Shown here piece by piece: positions 32,961 to 47,300 of a stretch of 64,000 bases of DNA. The DNA is taken from NCBI GenBank assembly GCA_963680875.1, contig OY804590.1, positions 24,428,640 through 24,492,639 on the forward strand, given 5' to 3'. Positions within the stretch are counted from its first letter, which is position 1. The number at the start of each line of letters is the position of its first letter. The position numbers were made by a program, and so were the translations under genes. The stretch comes from Bathymodiolus brooksi (taxonomy: Eukaryota > Mollusca > Bivalvia > Mytilida > Modiolidae). The notes below the pieces were generated by a model that did not search any database, had not been told where the DNA came from, and was given only the letters and a program-made list of their open reading frames with translations.

Positions 32961-34324
32961 TACATGACTCTGTTTTAGTTTCTTGTTCTCCATAAAGGAA
33001 GAATTACAAAAACATCTAGTGACAACCAGTTATACAATGGCCATCAATTCAGGTTTTTTTATTGGTAGATGATTATGTGAATCTTATCCCTATCTTTATA
33101 TTAAATTTTTATATGTAACTTCAGTGCAGATAAAACCATGTCTTTTAGATCTTATTTTAAGTTCGCGACTTTCATAGAATGGTAAGAAAACTTACACCAT
33201 TGTGTCTAAGAAAAATTCACGGAATCCATTGTTTGCTGGATATTTTAAAATGGGCAACATTATTTTCGTAAATTTTGCTTTGTCCTCAACTACAGTAATG
33301 CTAATATATGCCCACGTTACCAACGTCACCGGAAGACGACAAGTTACAATTTGGTAAAAGTCGATTGATGGTTATTTTTTGTATTTTATTTTGTGTGGAA
33401 AAAATTAATATTCAAAGAAACGTAACACACGTTTCAATGTTTGCATGCATCACTGTCCTCAATAGTAATTACATGAAACCATTCTCACATAATGGCCACA
33501 AAATTTATACTCGGAACTCCCCTACACTGGGGTTGCAATCAAATGTTAATGAGGACGACACAAGTCAGTGGAAATTGTGGATAGGGATATATCTCAAGTG
33601 TATTCATGAGCAAGGTGGGTACTTTTTGCATAATAGCAAGAATAAAAGAAATAGATGGATCAACTTACTTTTATACCGGTGGAGTAAGAACTACTTACCC
33701 TTCCGGGGCAGTTGAGTTCACACCCATTTCTTGTGTGGAATTAGTGTTTCTCAATCCTTAGTTTTCTGTGCAGTATTTTGTATATATCATTGTTTGTCTT
33801 TTGGCCGCTGTTTTGTCTGTACTTTGACTTGCTTATGTATTTCACGGCATCGATGAGAACCTTAAAACTCAGTGGAAGGTGGAGGTAGGGTGGAATTGTA
33901 ATAAGACCTACAGTAATGGTCGACAATAACACCCGATTTTGGGGAGTCATAGCAATCAATTTCATCGTATAACAACATAAAAAGTATATCTAAGAAATTT
34001 AAAAGATTGAAAAAGAATGACTTAATTAGGCCGATATCGATTTGCACAAAAAATGCATTCATTTCTTGAATGGAATTTCAGACATCTTTACGTATAGGAG
34101 AATGTCGGCGTAACTCTCCATTCCTTAAAAATAATTGGCGCAAATTGATTCCGGCCCTTAATTACTAAAAGTAATAATTTTTTGATTAGAATAACAAAAA
34201 TTTGAAATATCTTTTAAACTGTAGATTTTAAAGTGGAAGTGTAAACGAGAGTTGTGTAGAGAATCAAGGGTGCTAATTTAATTTGGAAGTTTGCAGACCA
34301 GAAAGTGAACGTATTTGGACCTGC

Positions 34325-34531
34325 TCATATAGGAAAATTGCATTTTAAAGGAGTTTTTGGGTGTATATTTTGAGTTTTATGAAATACAGAGGGAATAAAT
34401 CTATTAAAGAGAGCAACCAAAGGCCGTGGACTTAAATCCCTGAGGACAATAGACACTCGACGGTCACCCGAGAGATTCCATTGTTCTCCGTAGAGCCCGT
34501 CACCATCTCCTACATGCACTATTGAGTTCAT
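34325..34531 (-). other. Conserved short reading frame of the array unit
   Basis: Begins with an ATG at 34531 and contains VGDGDGLYGEQWNLSGDRR, VSIVLRDLSPRPLVALFNR and FIPSVFHKT. Counterparts: minus strand 38252-38384, 42515-42672, 46732-46889, 50965-51122, 55200-55355, 59441-59626, 63780-63935; plus strand 8592-8774. In units 6 and 8 the Trp of EQWNLS is a TGA stop, and frame ends vary (unit 2 stops after ALFN, units 3-5 after PSVFH). So it is not kept intact everywhere. Family unknown; gene fragment or non-coding. Confidence 0.3.
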
Positions 34532-36263
34532 TGATTTTAACATGTAAAATATTTTACCTGTAAAAATTGCTTGGACAGGGATATTTTTCATTATTTTTTT
34601 TTTCACTAAATATATAGCACTTCTGTCTTTAAAGTGAACAAATGAAGTCTTCATGGTGTAATGAATAGTGTGTAAAGCATAGGAGATAATATTGTTTGTA
34701 TGTATGCATATATGACACTTTTATTTATTCTTGTTACTCTGGCACATTTTCACTTTGTTCTTGTTGTTGATACCGTGCCGTATTCCGGTGCCTTGAATAA
34801 CTGTCGCGACTGTGATGTGATTGAATGAACACTATTCTCGTTTCAGGTATCGTGATCGCGTATATTTATTGTATGTAAATTGTTGTTATTTTATATGGGA
34901 AATATATAGTTAGGACAGAGTTCGTTCTCATTGTTTGACCAAAAGGGGGGCCTTCGATAACTTCCCAATGTTTTGTTCTCCTTGACCTTATTAACCTTGT
35001 GTCACATTCTCTTACCTTTTTCATTGATTCATGCTAGGTTTATATATTGTACTTGGGCTTGATTTCTATAAGGGTAAGCTTTATTAAGCCCGTTTTCCCT
35101 TTCATCTTGACATGACAAACTATGTTTATACTTTCCGCCATGTGTATCCTGTGTGTAATTTAGTGCGCATGTGTGTTACCTCACACTTGATGTGGCCTGG
35201 CGCGCGGCCCTGCTAGCGGATATTATTACCGTGGGAACTTCCGTAAGAACGGACCAATCAACGACGACGATTCACGCCACAGTCAAAAGTGTGGAGTCTG
35301 CGTAGATGTAAAAGGGCATCGTCTGCACGCCACAGGAGGGACCCCCCAACAATCATAGACGGCAGCGAACATATCAGACAACAACTACTATTGACACCAT
35401 AGACTCAGAACGACCAGTTTAAACCAAAAGAGACGTTAAATCCGTAAACCAGGATATCTGTTCATTACCAGTAAGTTTTCATTTTATTTACACGTATTTC
35501 GACTTGACCTAGATGTTTTACTACGATTTTACTACGACTTTGTGACGACCGACAATTCCATAGGGGGACCTCATATTTATTATTATCGCTCACGGGGAAG
35601 TTATATTATTGTTGTACTTGAATATATTATTACACTTGAACATATATCATGGCGGTCAGTTTTATTAGTGGAGGAAACTGGAGTACCCGGCGAAAACCAC
35701 CGTCCTGTCGAAAACCATCGACAAACTTTATCACATAATGTTGTATCGAGTACACCTCGCCATTAGTGGCATTCCAACTCACAACCTTAGTGATGATAGG
35801 CACCAAATTACCAAATTACCAAGTAGGGGTAGACGATAAGCTTAAATACAAAACCGTTCATTACCAAATATGGCCTTCTTGAAGACTCAAACTTACCATT
35901 TGCTGATGTAATATCACAGCTGTATTCAGCAGAATACTAAAACTGGTCTAACAATGATTAACATGGGTAGAATGTTTAACATTTGTAGATTATGCTATTG
36001 TACTTTGGAACAGATTTTCAAAAACACATGACCAACTTATGCAAGTAATACATCGTTTTCACAAGTATAATCTGAAACTAAAACAGAAACAGTCATCTTT
36101 TCCAAATAAACGTTAGAGAACACCGAAGGAACAATCAAAAAATGACAATCCAGAGAAACTGGCAACGATGACAAAAATGAGGCAGAATATCTTAGGACAA
36201 TAGTCGTTGCTATGTCTATCTCATTAAATCCAGATAATACCGAAACGATATCCAAGTGGTTAG

Positions 36264-39200
36264 TACCTGAAACAAAAAAAGGTTAAATATCAGATATACT
36301 GGACAATTTCGACATTTTCTTAATAAAACCCATTAAAAAATATTAATGTAATAATTGTGACGTTTTCACATCATAATCCACATCAACCCACAACCAACAT
36401 CAGCACTGGATCCACCATCTTGGTGTGGTTAATGCAGAATGTGAAAAACCGAGTAATAAAGTTATGTTTTATAGCAAAAAGCGTGTAAAAAAATACAAAT
36501 ATCATGGTTTTTTTTGTAACTATACAAGATAGTGTTGATGAACTACGAATACATTTTTTAATATCAATCATTTTTTTTCTAGGTATGACAACTTGGAACT
36601 ATTTCAACCAGAAAAAACGTCCTGTTACCTGAAATATTATTGGATTATTCGCAGTTTATGGGGCTGTATATAAACGAAGAAAACACATTTGATATGATAC
36701 AATCTAGCTGAGATATCTACGCGAAGGTGTAAGTATAATTTCTTAGAAAATCGACAAAAATGATTTCCTTGTCTCCAACTCTTAATAGATTTATTAATGT
36801 ACATGTACATTATACATGACTCTGTTGTAGTTTCTTGTTCTCCATAAAGGAAGAATTACAAAAACATCTAGTGACAACCAGTTATACAATGGCCATCAAT
36901 TCAGGTTTTTGTATTGGTAGATGATTATGTGAATCTTATCCCTATCTTTATATTAAATTTTTATATGTAACTTCAGTGCAGATAAAACCATGTCTTTTAG
37001 ATCTTATTTTAAGTTCGCGACTTTCATAGAATGGTAAGAAAACTTACACCATTGTGTCTAAGAAAAATTCACGGAATCCATTGTTTGCTGGATATTTTAA
37101 AATGGGCAACATTATTTTCGTAAATTTTGCTTTGTCCTCAACTACAGTAATGCTAATATATGCCCACGTTACCAACGTCACCGGAAGACGACAAGTTACA
37201 ATTTGGTAAAAGTCGATTGATGGTTATTTTTTGTATTTTATTTTGTGTGGAAAAAATAAATATTCAAAGAAACGTAACACACGTTTCAATGTTTGCATGC
37301 ATCACTGTCCTCAATAGTAATTACATGAAACCATTCTCACATAATGGCCACAAAATTTATACTCGGAACTCCCCTACACTGGGGTTGCAATCAAATGTTA
37401 ATGAGGACGACACAAGTCAGTGGAAATTGTGGATAGGGATATATCTCAAGTGTATTCATGAGCAAGGTGGGTACTTTTTGCATAATAGCAAGAATAAAAG
37501 AAATAGATGGATCAACTTACTTTTATACCGGTGGAGTAAGAACTACTTACCCTTCCGGGGCAGTTGAGTTCACACCCATTTCTTGTGTGGAATTAGTGTT
37601 TCTCAATCCTTAGTTTTCTGTGCAGTATTTTGTATATATCATTGTTTGTCTTTTGACCGCTGTTTTGTCTGTACTTTGACTTGCTTATGTATTTCACGGC
37701 ATCGATGAGAACCTTAAAACTCAGTGGAAGGTGGAGGTAGGGTGGAATTGTAATAAGACCTACAGTAATGGTCGACAATAACACCCGATTTTGGGGAGTC
37801 ATAGCAATCAATTTCATCGTATAACAACATAAAAAGTATATCTAAGAAATTTAAAAGATTGAAAAAGAATGACTTAATTAGGCCGATATCGATTTGCACA
37901 AAAAATGCATTCATTTCTTGAATGGAATTTCAGACATCTTTACGTATAGGAGAATGTCGGCGTAACTCTCCATTCCTTAAAAATAATTGGCGCAAATTGA
38001 TTCCGGCCCTTAATTACTAAAAGTAATAATTTTTTGATTAGAATAACAAAAATTTGAAATATCTTTTAAACTGTAGATTTTAAAGTGGAAGTGTAAACGA
38101 GAGTTGTGTAGAGAATCAAGGGTGCTAATTTAATTTGGAAGTTTGCAGACCAGAAAGTGAACGTATTTGGACCTGCTCATATAGAAAAATTGCATTTTAA
38201 AGGAGTTTTTGGGTGTATATTTTGAGTTTTATGAAATACAGAGGGAATAAATCAATTAAAGAGAGCAACCAAAGGCCGTGGGCTTAAATCCCTGAGGACA
38301 ATAGACACTCGACGGTCACCCGAGAGATTCCATTGTTCTCCGTAGAGCCCGTCACCATCTCCTACACGCACTATTGAGTTCATTGATTTTAACATGTAAA
38401 ATATTTTACCTGTAAAAATTGCTTGGACAGGGATATTTTTCATTATTTTTTTTTTCACTAAATATATAGCACTTCTGTCTTTAAAGTGAACAAATGAAGT
38501 CTTCATGGTGTAATGAATAGGGTGTAAAGCATAGGAGATAATATTGTTTGTATGTATGCATATATGACACTTTTATTTATTCTTGTTACTCTGGCACATT
38601 TTCACTTTGTTCTTGTTGTTGATACCGTGCCGTATTCCGGTGCCTTGAGTAACTGTCGCGACTGTGATGTGATTGAATGAACACTATTCTCGTTTCAGGT
38701 ATCGTGATCGCGTATATTTATTGTATGTAAATTGTTGTTATTTTATATGGGAAATATATAGTTAGGACAGAGTTCGTTCTCATTGTTTGACCAAAAGGGG
38801 GGCCTTCGATAACTTCCCAATGTTTTGTTCTCCTTGACCTTATTAACCTTGTGTCACATTCTCTTACCTTTTTCATTGATTCATGCTAGGTTTATATATT
38901 GTACTTGGGCTTGATTTCTATAAGGGTAAGCTTTATTAAGCCCGTTTTCCCTTTCATCTTGACATGACAAACTATGTTTATACTTTCCGCCATGTGTATC
39001 CTGTGTGTAATTTAGTGCGTATGTGTGTTACCTCACACTTGATGTGGCCTGGCGCGCGGCCCTGCTAGCGGATATTATTACCGTGGGAACTTCCGTAAGA
39101 ACGGACCAATCAACGACGACGATTCACGCCACAGTCAAAAGTGTGGAGTCTGCGTAGATGTAAAAGGGCATCGTCTGCACGCCACAGGAGAGACCCCCCA

Positions 39201-40115
39201 ACAATCATAGACGGCAGCGAACATATCAGACAACAACTACTATTGACACCATAGACTCAGAACCACCAGTTTAAACCAAAAGAGACGTTAAATCCGTAAA
39301 CCAGGATATCTGTTCATTACCAGTAAGTTTTCATTTTATTTACACGTATTTCGACTTGACCCAGATGTTTTACTACGATTTTACTACGACTTTGTGACGA
39401 CCGACAATTCCATAGGGGGACCTCATATTTATTATTATCGCTCACGGGGAAGTTATATTATTGTTGTACTTGAATATATTATTACACTTGAACATATATC
39501 ATGGCGGTCAGTTTTATTAGTGGAGGAAACTGGAGTACCCGGCGAAAACCACCGTCCTGTCGAAAACCATCGACAAACTTTATCACAAAATGTTGTATCG
39601 AGTACACCTCGCCATTAGTGGCATTCCAACTCACAACCTTAGTGATGATAGGCACCAAATTACCAAATTACCAAGTAGGGGTAGACGATAAGCTTAAATA
39701 CAAAACCGTTCATTACCAAATATGGCCTTCTTGAAGACTCAAACTTACCATTTGCTGATGTAATATCACAGCTGTATTCAGCAGAATACTAAAACTGGTC
39801 TAACAATGATTAACATGGGTAGAATGTTTAACATTTGTAGATTATGCTATTGTACTTTGGAACAGATTTTCAAAAACACATGACCAACTTATGCAAGTAA
39901 TACATCGTTTTCACAAGTATAATCTGAAACTAAAACAGAAACAGTCATCTTTTCCAAATAAACGTTAGAGAACACCGAAGGAACAATCAAAAAATGACAA
40001 TCCAGAGAAACTGGCAACGATGACAAAAATGAGGCAGAATATCTTAGGACAATAGTCGTTGCTATGTCTATCTCATTAAATCCAGATAATACCGAAACGA
40101 TATCCAAGTGGTTAG
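36264..40115. repeat. Array unit 2, short type
   Basis: Same two indel states as unit 1, with only scattered single-base differences seen, so a very recent duplication or homogenisation. Confidence 0.92.
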
Positions 40116-41980
40116 TACCTGAAACAAAAAAAGGTTAAATATCAGATATACTGGACAATTTCGACATTTTCTTAATAAAACCCATTAAAAAATATTAATG
40201 TAATAATTGTGACGTTTTCACATCATAATCCACATCAACCCACAACCAACATCAGCACTGGATCCACCATCTTGGTGTGGTTAATGCAGAATGTGAAAAA
40301 CCAAGTAATAAAGTTATGTTTTATAGCAAAAAGCGTGTAAAAAAATACAAATATCATGGTTTTTTTTGTTACTATACAAGATAGTGTTGATGAACTACGA
40401 ATACATTTTTTAATATCAATCATTTTTGTTCTAGGTATGACAACTTGGAACTATTCAACCAGAAAAACGTCCTGTTACCTGAAATATGATTGGATTATTC
40501 GCAGTTTATGGGGCTGTATATAAACGAAGAAAAAAACATTTGATATGATTCCATGTACTTGAGATATTTACGCGAAGGTGTAAGTATAATTTCTTAGAAA
40601 ATCGACAAAAGTTATTTGCATGTCTCCAACTCTTAATAGACTTATTAATGTACATGTACATTATACATGACTCTGTTGTAGTTCCTTGTTCTCCATAAAG
40701 GAAGAATTACAAAAACATCTAGTGACAACCAGTTATACAATGGCCATCAATTCAGGTCTTTTTATTGGTAGATGATTATGTGAATGTTATCCCTATCTTT
40801 ATATTAAAGTTTTATATGTAACTTCAGTACAGATAAAACCATGTCTTTTAGATCTTATTTTAAGTTCTCGACTTTCATAGAATGGTAAGAAAACTTACAC
40901 CATTGTGTTTAAGAAATAATGCACGGAATCCATTGTTTGCTGAATATTTAAGAATGGGCAACATTATTTTCGTAAATATTGCTTTGTCTTCAACTACAGT
41001 AATGCTAATATATGTCCATGTTACCAACGTCACCGGAAGACCACAAGTTACAATTTGGTAAAAGTCGATTGATGGTTATTTTTTGTATTTTATTTTGTGT
41101 GGAAAAATAAATATTCAAAGAAACGTAACGAACGTTGCAATGTTTGCATGCATCACTGTTTTCAATAGCAAGTCCATGAAACCATTCGGACATGATGGCC
41201 ACAAAATTTACACTCGGAACTCCCCTACACTGGGGGTACACTCAAATGTTAACGAGGACGACACAAGACAGTGGAAATTGTGGATAGGGATATATCTCAA
41301 GTGTATTCATGAGCAAGGTGAGTACTTTTTGCATAATAGCAAGAATAAAAGGAATAGATGGATCAACTTACTTTTATACCAGTGGAGTAAGAACTACTTA
41401 CCCTTCCGGGGCAGTTGAGTTCACACCCATTTCTTGTGTGGAATTAGTGTTTCTCAATCCTTAGTTTTCTGTGCAGTATTTTGTATATATCATTGTTTGT
41501 CTTTTGACCGCTGTTTTGTCTGTACTTTGACTTGCTTATGCATTTCACGGCATCGATGAGAACCTTAAAAACTCAGTGGAAGGTGGAGGTAGGGTGGAAT
41601 TGTAATAAGACCTACAGTAATGGTCGACAATAACACCCGATTTTGGGGAGCCATAGCAATCAATTTAATCATATAGCAACATAAAAGTATATCTAAGAAA
41701 TTTAAAAGATTGAAAAAGAATGACTTAATTAGGCCGATATCGATTTGCGCCAAAAATGCATTCATTTTCTTGAATGGAATTTCAGACATCTTTACGTATA
41801 GGAGAATGTCCGCGTAACTCTCCATTCCTAAAAAATAATGGTGCCGAGACCCATTGTTTTTAAGGAATTGAGAGATACTAGGACATTCTCCAACTTAAAA
41901 TCCACCCATTGTTTTATTAATTATTAATCTCGTAGCAAAAAAAAGTCTGTGTATAGTATCTAAAGTACAAATAGAACAAT

Positions 41981-42012
41981 AACTCTCCATTCCTTCAAAA
42001 TAATGGAGAGTT
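41981..42012. repeat. 11-bp stem-loop in long and middle units
   Basis: AACTCTCCATT (41981-41991) pairs perfectly with AATGGAGAGTT (42002-42012), with a 10-base loop. A half copy (AACTCTCCATTCC) lies about 165 bp upstream at the left edge of the 435-bp segment. Recurs in units 4-8, for example 50426-50457 and 54659-54690. Absent from units 1-2. Confidence 0.8.
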
Positions 42013-42193
42013 TTGAAAATAGATTTACATAACAGGTGGATTTTAATTGTTGAAAACTTTTTTATTACTGAACAATTTATTCGCTTGTGAGTATGTTTGA
42101 AAAGTGTTCACTGGGACAGTTAAATTTTATACCGAAAGGTTAATTGTAATACATGTATATAGGTAAATTATGTGCTGGTAATTTACAGGTAAA

Positions 42194-42290
42194 TATGGCG
42201 CAGTTGAATTTCAATTATTGGCGCGACTAAAAATATAGACAGTGGCGCAATTGAATCATTTTGAATATGCTAATTGGCGCCAATTGATTC
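42194..42290. promoter_or_regulatory. Cluster of GGCGC motifs
   Basis: ATGGCGCAGTTGAAT, ATTGGCGCGACT, GTGGCGCAATTGAAT and ATTGGCGCCAATTGATT fall within 97 bp of otherwise AT-rich DNA. TTGGCGC is similar to E2F-type sites, but a degenerate internal repeat (GGCGCNNTTGA) explains it equally well. Confidence 0.3.
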
Positions 42291-44332
42291 CGGCCCTTAA
42301 TTACTAAAAGTAATAATTTTTTGATTAGAATAACAAAAATTTGAAATATCTTTTAAACTGTAGATTTTAAAGTGGAAGTGTAAACGAGAGTTGTGTAGAG
42401 AATCAAGGGTGCTAATTTAATTTGGAAGTTTGCAGACCAGAAAGTGAACGTATTTGGCCCTGCTCATATAGAAAAATTGCATTTTAAAGGAGTTTTTGGG
42501 TGTATATTTTGAGTTTAATGAAATACGGAGGGAATAAATCTATTAAAGAGAGCAACCAAAGGCCGTGGCCTTAAATCTCTGAGGACAATAGACACTCGAC
42601 GGTCACCAGAAAGATTCCATTGTACTCCGTAGAGCCCGTCACCATCTCCTACACGCACTATTGAGTTCATTGATTTTAACATGTAAAATATTTTACCTGT
42701 AAAAATTGCTTGGACAGGGATATTTTTCATTATTTTTTTTTTCACTAAATATATAGCACTTCTGTCTTTAAAGTGAACAAATGAAGTCTTCATGGTGTAA
42801 TGAATAGTGTGTAAAGCATAGGAGATAATATTGTTTGTATGTATGCATATATGACACTTTTATTTATTCTTGTTACTCTGGCACATTTTCACTTTGTTCT
42901 TGTTGTTGATACCGTGCTGTATTCCGGTGCCTTGAGTAACTGTCGCGACTGTGATGTGATTGAATGAACACTATTCTCGTTTCAGGTATCGTGATCGCGA
43001 ATATTTATTGTATGTAAATTGTTGTTATTTTATATGGGAAATATATAGTTAGGACAGAGTTCGTTCTCATTGTTTGACCAAAAGGGGGGCCTACGATAAC
43101 TTCCCAATGTTGTATTCTCCTTGACCTTATACACCTTGTGTCACATTCTCTTACCTTTTTCATTGATTCATGCTAGGTTTATATATTGTACTTGGGCTTG
43201 ATTTCTATAAGGGTAAGCTTTATTAAGCCGGTTTCCCCTTTCATCTTGACATGAAAAACTATGTTTGTACCTTCCGCCATGTGTATCCTGTGTGTAATTA
43301 CCGTGGGAACTTCCGTAAGAACGGACCAATCAACGATGACGATTCACGCCAAAGTCAAAAGTGTGGAGTCTGCGTGGATATAAAAGGGCATCATTTGCAC
43401 GCCACAGGAGGGAACCCCCAACAATCATACACGACAGCGAACATATCAGACAACAACTACTATTGACACCATAGACTCAGAATGACCACTTTAAACCAAG
43501 AGACGTTAAATCCGTAATCAGGATATCTCTACATTACCAGTACATTTTCAATTTATTTACACGTATTTCGACTTGACCTAGATGTTTTACTACGATTTTA
43601 CTACGAATTTATGACGACCGACAATTCCATAGGAGGGACCTCATATTTATTATTATGGCTCACGGGGAAGTTATATTATTGTTGTGCTTGAATATATTAT
43701 TACACTTGAACATATATCATGGCGATCAGTTTTATTAGAGGAGGAAATTGGAGTACCCGGCGAAAACCACCGTCCTGTCGAAAATCATCGACAAACTTTA
43801 TCACATAATGTTGTATCGAGTACATCTCGCCATTAGTGGCATTCGAACTCACAACCTTAGTGATGATAGGCACCAAATTACCAAATTACCAAGTAGGGGT
43901 AGACGATAAGCTTAAATACAAACCGTTCATTACCAAATATGGCCTTCTTGAAGACTCAAACTTCCCATTTGCCGATGTAATATCACAGCTGTATTCAGCA
44001 GAATACTAAAACTGGTCTAACAATGATTAACATGGGTAGAATGTTTAACATATGTAGATTATGCTATTGTACTTTGGCACAGATTTTCAAAGACACATGA
44101 CCAACTTATGCAAGTAATACATCGTTTTCACAAGTATAATCTGAAACTAAAACAGAAACAGTCATCTTTTCCAAATAAACGTTAGAGAACACCGAAGGAA
44201 CAATAAAGAAATGACAATCCAGAGAAACTGGCAACGATGACAAAAATGAGGCAGAATTTCTTGGGACAATAGTCGTTGTTATGTCTATCTCATTAAATCC
44301 AGATAATACCGAAACGATATCCAAGTGGTTTG

Positions 44333-47300
44333 TACCTGAAACAAAAAAGAATAAATATCAGATATACTGGACAATTTGGACATTTTCTTAATAAAATCCA
44401 TTAACAAATATTAATGTAATAATTGTGACGTTTTCACATCATAATTCACATCAACCCACAACCAACATCAGCACTGGATCCACCATCTTGGTGTGGTTAA
44501 TGCAGAATGTGAAAAACCAAGTAATAAAGTTATGTTTTATAGCAAAAAGCGTGTAAAAAAATACAAATATCATGGGTTTTTTTTGTTACTATACAAGATA
44601 GTGTTGATGAACTACGAATAAATTTTTTAATATCAATCATTTTTGTTCTAGGTATGACAACTTGGAACTATTCAACCAGAAAAACGTCCTGTTACCTGAA
44701 ATATGATTGGATTATTCGCAGTGTGTGGGGCTGTATATAAACGAAGAAAAACACATTTGATATGATTCCATTTACCTGAGATATCTACGCGAAGGTGTAA
44801 GTATACTTTCTTAGAAAATCGACAAAATTGATTTGCATGTCTCCAACTCTTAATAGACTTATTAATGTACACGTACATTATACATGACTCTGTTGTAGTT
44901 TCTTGTTCTCCATAAAGGAAGAATTACAAAAACATCTAGTGACAACCATTTATTCAATGGCCGTCAATTCAGGTCTTTTTATTGGTAGATGATTATGTGA
45001 ATTTTATCCCTATCTTTATATTAAATTTTTATATGTAACTTCAGTACAGATAAACCATGTCTTTTAGATCTTATTTTATGTTCTCGACTTTCATAGAATG
45101 GTAAGAAAACTTACTCCATTGTGTCTAAGAAATAATTCACGGAATCCATTGTTTGCTGGATATTTTAAAATAGGCAACATTATTTTCGTAAATTTTGTTT
45201 TGTCCTCAACTACAGTAATCCTAATATATGTCCACGTTACCAACGTCACCGGAAGACGACAAGTTACAATTTGGTAAAAGTCGATTGATGGTTATTTTTT
45301 GTATTTTATTTTGTGTGGAAAAAATAAATATTCAAAGAAACGTAGCAAACGTTGCAATGTTTGCATGTATCACTGTCCTCAATAGTAAGTACATGAAACC
45401 ATTCTGACATGATGGCCACAAAATTTACACTCGGAACTCCCCTACACTGAGGGTACAATCAAATGTTAACGAGGACGACACAAGACAGTGGAAATTGTGG
45501 ATAGGGATATATCTCAAGTGTATTCATGAGCAAGGTGAGTACTTTTTGCATAATAGCAAGAATAAAAGGAATAGATGGATCAACTTACTTTTATACCAGT
45601 GGAGTAAGAACTACTTACCCTTCCGGGGCAGTTGAGTTCACACCCATTTCTTGTGTGGAATTAGTGTTTCTCAATCCTTAGTTTTCTGTGCAGTATTTTG
45701 TATATATCATTGTTTGTCTTTTGGCCGCTGTTTTGTCTGTACTTTGACTTGCTTATGCATTTCACGGCATCGATGAGAACCTTAAAAACTCAGTGGAAGG
45801 TGGAGGTAGGGTGGAATTGTAATAAGACCTACAGTAATGGTCGACAATAACACCCGATTTTGGGGAGCCATAGCAATCAATTTAATCATATAGCAACATA
45901 AAAGTATATCTAAGAAATTTAAAAGATTGAAAAAGAATGACTTAATTAGGCCGATATCGATTTGCGCCAAAAATGCATTCATTTTCTTGAATGGAATTTC
46001 AGACATCTTTACGTATAGGAGAATGTCCGCGTAACTCTCCATTCCTAAAAAATAATGGTGCCGAGACCCATTGTTTTTAAGGAATTGAGAGATACTAGGA
46101 CATTCTCCAACTTAAAATCCACCCATTGTTTTATTAATTATTAATCTCGTAGCAAAAAAAAGTATGTGTATAGTATCTAAAGTACAAATAGAACAATAAC
46201 TCTCCATTCCTTCAAAATAATGGAGAGTTTTGACAATAGATTTACATAACAGGTGGATTTTAATGGTTGAAAACTTTCTTATTACTGAACAATTTATTCG
46301 CTTGTGAGTATGTTTGAAAAGTGTTCACTGGGACAGTTAAATTTTATACCGAAAGGTTAATTGTAATACATGTATATAGGTAAATTATGTACTGGTAATT
46401 TACAGGTAAATATGGCGCAGTTGAATTTCAATTATTGGCGCGACTAAAAATATAGACAGTGGCGCAATTGAATCATTTTGAATATGCTAATTGGCGCCAA
46501 TTGATTCCGGCCCTTAATTACTAAAAGTAATAATTTTTTGATTAGAATAACAAAAATTTGAAATATCTTTTAAACTGTAGATTTTAAAGTGGAAGTGTAA
46601 ACGAGAGTTGTGTAGAGAATCAAGGGTGCTAATTTAATTTGGAAGTTTGCATTCCAGAAAGTGAACGTATTTGGCCCTGCTCATATAGAAAAATTGCATT
46701 TTAAAGGAGTTTTTGGGTGTATATTTTGAGTTTAATGAAATACGGAGGGAATAAATCTATTAAAGAGAGCAACCAAAGGCCGTGGCCTTAAATCTCTGAG
46801 GACAATAGACACTCGATGGTCACCCGAAAGATTCCATTGTACTCCGTAGAGCCCGTCACCATCTCCTACACGCACTATTGAGTTCATTGATTTTAACATG
46901 TAAAATATTTTACCTGTAAAAATTGCTTGGACAGGGATATTTTTCATTATTTTTTTTTTCACTAAATATATAGCACTTCTGTCTTTAAAGTGAACAAATG
47001 AAGTCTTCATGGTGTAATGAATAGTGTGTAAAGCATAGGAGATAATATTGTTTGTATGTATGCATATATGACACTTTTATTTATTCTTGTTACTCTGGCA
47101 CATTTTCACTTTGTTCTTGTTGTTGATACCGTGCTGTATTCCGGTGCCTTGAGTAACTGTCACGACTGTGATGTGATTGAATGAACACTATTCTCGTTTC
47201 AGGTATCGTGATCGCGAATATTTATTGTATGTAAATTGTTGTTATTTTATATGGGAAATATATAGTTAGGACAGAGTTCGTTCTCATTGTTTGACCAAAA

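Larger units (their letters stand above)
32413..36263. repeat. Array unit 1, short type
   Basis: Lacks a segment of about 435 bp (present in unit 3 at about 41836-42271), the junction being AAAAATAATTGGCGC near 34130. Keeps the 68-bp TTAGTGCGCATGTGTGTTAC segment near 35160-35230. Nearly identical by eye to unit 2. Confidence 0.92.
40116..44332. repeat. Array unit 3, middle type
   Basis: Has the 435-bp segment and lacks the 68-bp segment (GTGTGTAATTACCGTGGG at 43290). Its first 900 bp share substitutions with both the short type and unit 7, so it may be a recombinant. Confidence 0.9.

Noticed and set aside
33308..33715. 135-residue frame in array unit 1 (and 37160-37567 in unit 2)
   Set aside because: Units 3-8 break it with stops or indels (for example TTCTGACATG), it crosses module B, and identity between units 1 and 2 reflects recent duplication, not selection.
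33741..34062. Minus-strand frames of 66-86 residues repeated in every unit (also 37593, 41565, 45782, 49878, 54111, 58393, 62686)
   Set aside because: They overlap each other in different frames, run through a dispersed repeat, and their ends shift with indels.
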